From the NCBI RefSeq assembly GCF_005889715.1, contig NZ_VCKW01000043.1:1-44646 (forward strand): a stretch of 44,646 nucleotides of DNA, given 5' to 3'. Shown here one piece after another: positions 44,265-44,646 of the stretch. A program made the position numbers and the translations under genes. The first letter of the stretch is position 1; every line of letters begins with the position of its first letter. The stretch comes from Actinomadura soli. GTDB taxonomy: Bacteria; Actinomycetota; Actinomycetes; Streptosporangiales; Streptosporangiaceae. The notes under the pieces were generated by a model, which was not told where the DNA came from, did not search any database, and saw only the letters and a list, made by a program, of their open reading frames with translations.

Positions 44265-44646
44265 TGTTCCGGACGATGTTCAAGTCGAAGATCCACCGAG
44301 CCACGGTGACTCAGGCGGACCTGCACTATGTCGGCTCGCTGACCATCGACCGGGACCTGATGGACGCCGCCGACCTGCTGCCTGGCGAACAGGTCTCGAT
44401 CGTGGACATCGACAACGGCGCCCGCCTGGAGACCTACCTGATCGCGGGCGAGCGCGGCTCCGGCGTCATCGGCATCAACGGCGCCGCCGCTCGCCTCGTC
44501 CAGCCCGGTGACCTGGTCATCATCATCAGCTACGCCCAGCTCACCGACACCGAGGCCCGCGAGTTCGTTCCCCGTGTCGTCCACGTCGACCGCTCCAACA
44601 AGATCATCTCCCTGGATTCCGACCCCGCCGCCCCCGTCCCCGGCAC
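44264..44646 (+). CDS. panD: Aspartate 1-decarboxylase precursor (3' end beyond window)
   Basis: The first 127 codons of the pyruvoyl enzyme that makes beta-alanine from aspartate for PanC. The self-cleavage site Gly24-Ser25 is intact in [11 protein letters not shown]; Ser25 becomes the pyruvoyl group. [40 protein letters not shown] and [11 protein letters not shown] are all typical. Actinomycete PanD is about 130-145 residues, so only a short tail is missing. The ATG overlaps the panC stop by one base. Confidence 0.95.
   Translation, partial: MFRTMFKSKIHRATVTQADLHYVGSLTIDRDLMDAADLLPGEQVSIVDIDNGARLETYLIAGERGSGVIGINGAAARLVQPGDLVIIISYAQLTDTEAREFVPRVVHVDRSNKIISLDSDPAAPVPG

Overview
The window is high-GC DNA from a filamentous actinomycete. 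A chaplin gene, leaderless promoters, GTG/TTG starts and a ppa-dacB-tilS-hpt-ftsH-fol-panCD gene order all point to Streptosporangiales/Thermomonosporaceae (Actinomadura-like) or a close relative. The genus is inferred from gene content and remembered gene order, not from a database search.

Layout. 1-1099 holds no gene I can support. 1100-9359 is accessory: a tandem DUF427 protein, a divergent MFS exporter/TetR pair with an operator palindrome between them, a secreted S33 peptidase lipoprotein, tRNA-Thr(CGT) with a decayed phage-type integrase at its 3' side, and a divergent MarR/MFS exporter pair. 9360-17227 holds a MerR regulator translationally coupled to a VIT/VWA protein, a NERD-domain membrane protein, a one-polypeptide sigma factor/zinc anti-sigma-like/transmembrane/Ig-like fusion, and a secreted NlpC/P60 hydrolase.

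17490-28667 is the conserved core: ppa (minus strand), then dacB, a DUF2342 metalloprotease-like gene, tilS, hpt, ftsH, folE, and, after hairpin terminators, folP-NTF2-like-folB-folK-DUF3180, joined by successive ATGA overlaps. Together these cover pyrophosphate removal, peptidoglycan trimming, tRNA-Ile lysidine formation, purine salvage, membrane proteolysis and tetrahydrofolate synthesis. 28698-35000 has an orphan NuoD-like subunit and, 4 kb away, a MidA-family methyltransferase, the family that methylates the NuoD homologue in mitochondria. Between them lie two bacterial PH-domain proteins (one with a collagen-like Gly-X-Y tract) and a cytochrome P450.

35123-41875 has a NarL-type histidine kinase and response regulator separated by about 31 tandem 24-bp units, a chaplin with a His/Gly/Lys insert, and a MacB-like ABC exporter. 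41991-44646 is a pantothenate cluster: a Rossmann/DUF2520 reductase-like protein, twelve exact-length 27-bp units, panC, and panD, which runs off the window edge.

The most unusual signals are the two in-phase minisatellites (36326-37065 and 43011-43334), the sigma/anti-sigma fusion, the orphan NuoD/MidA pair, and a two-palindrome MerR operator lying between the -35 and -10 of a leaderless promoter. I saw no rRNA, CRISPR array or intact mobile element.
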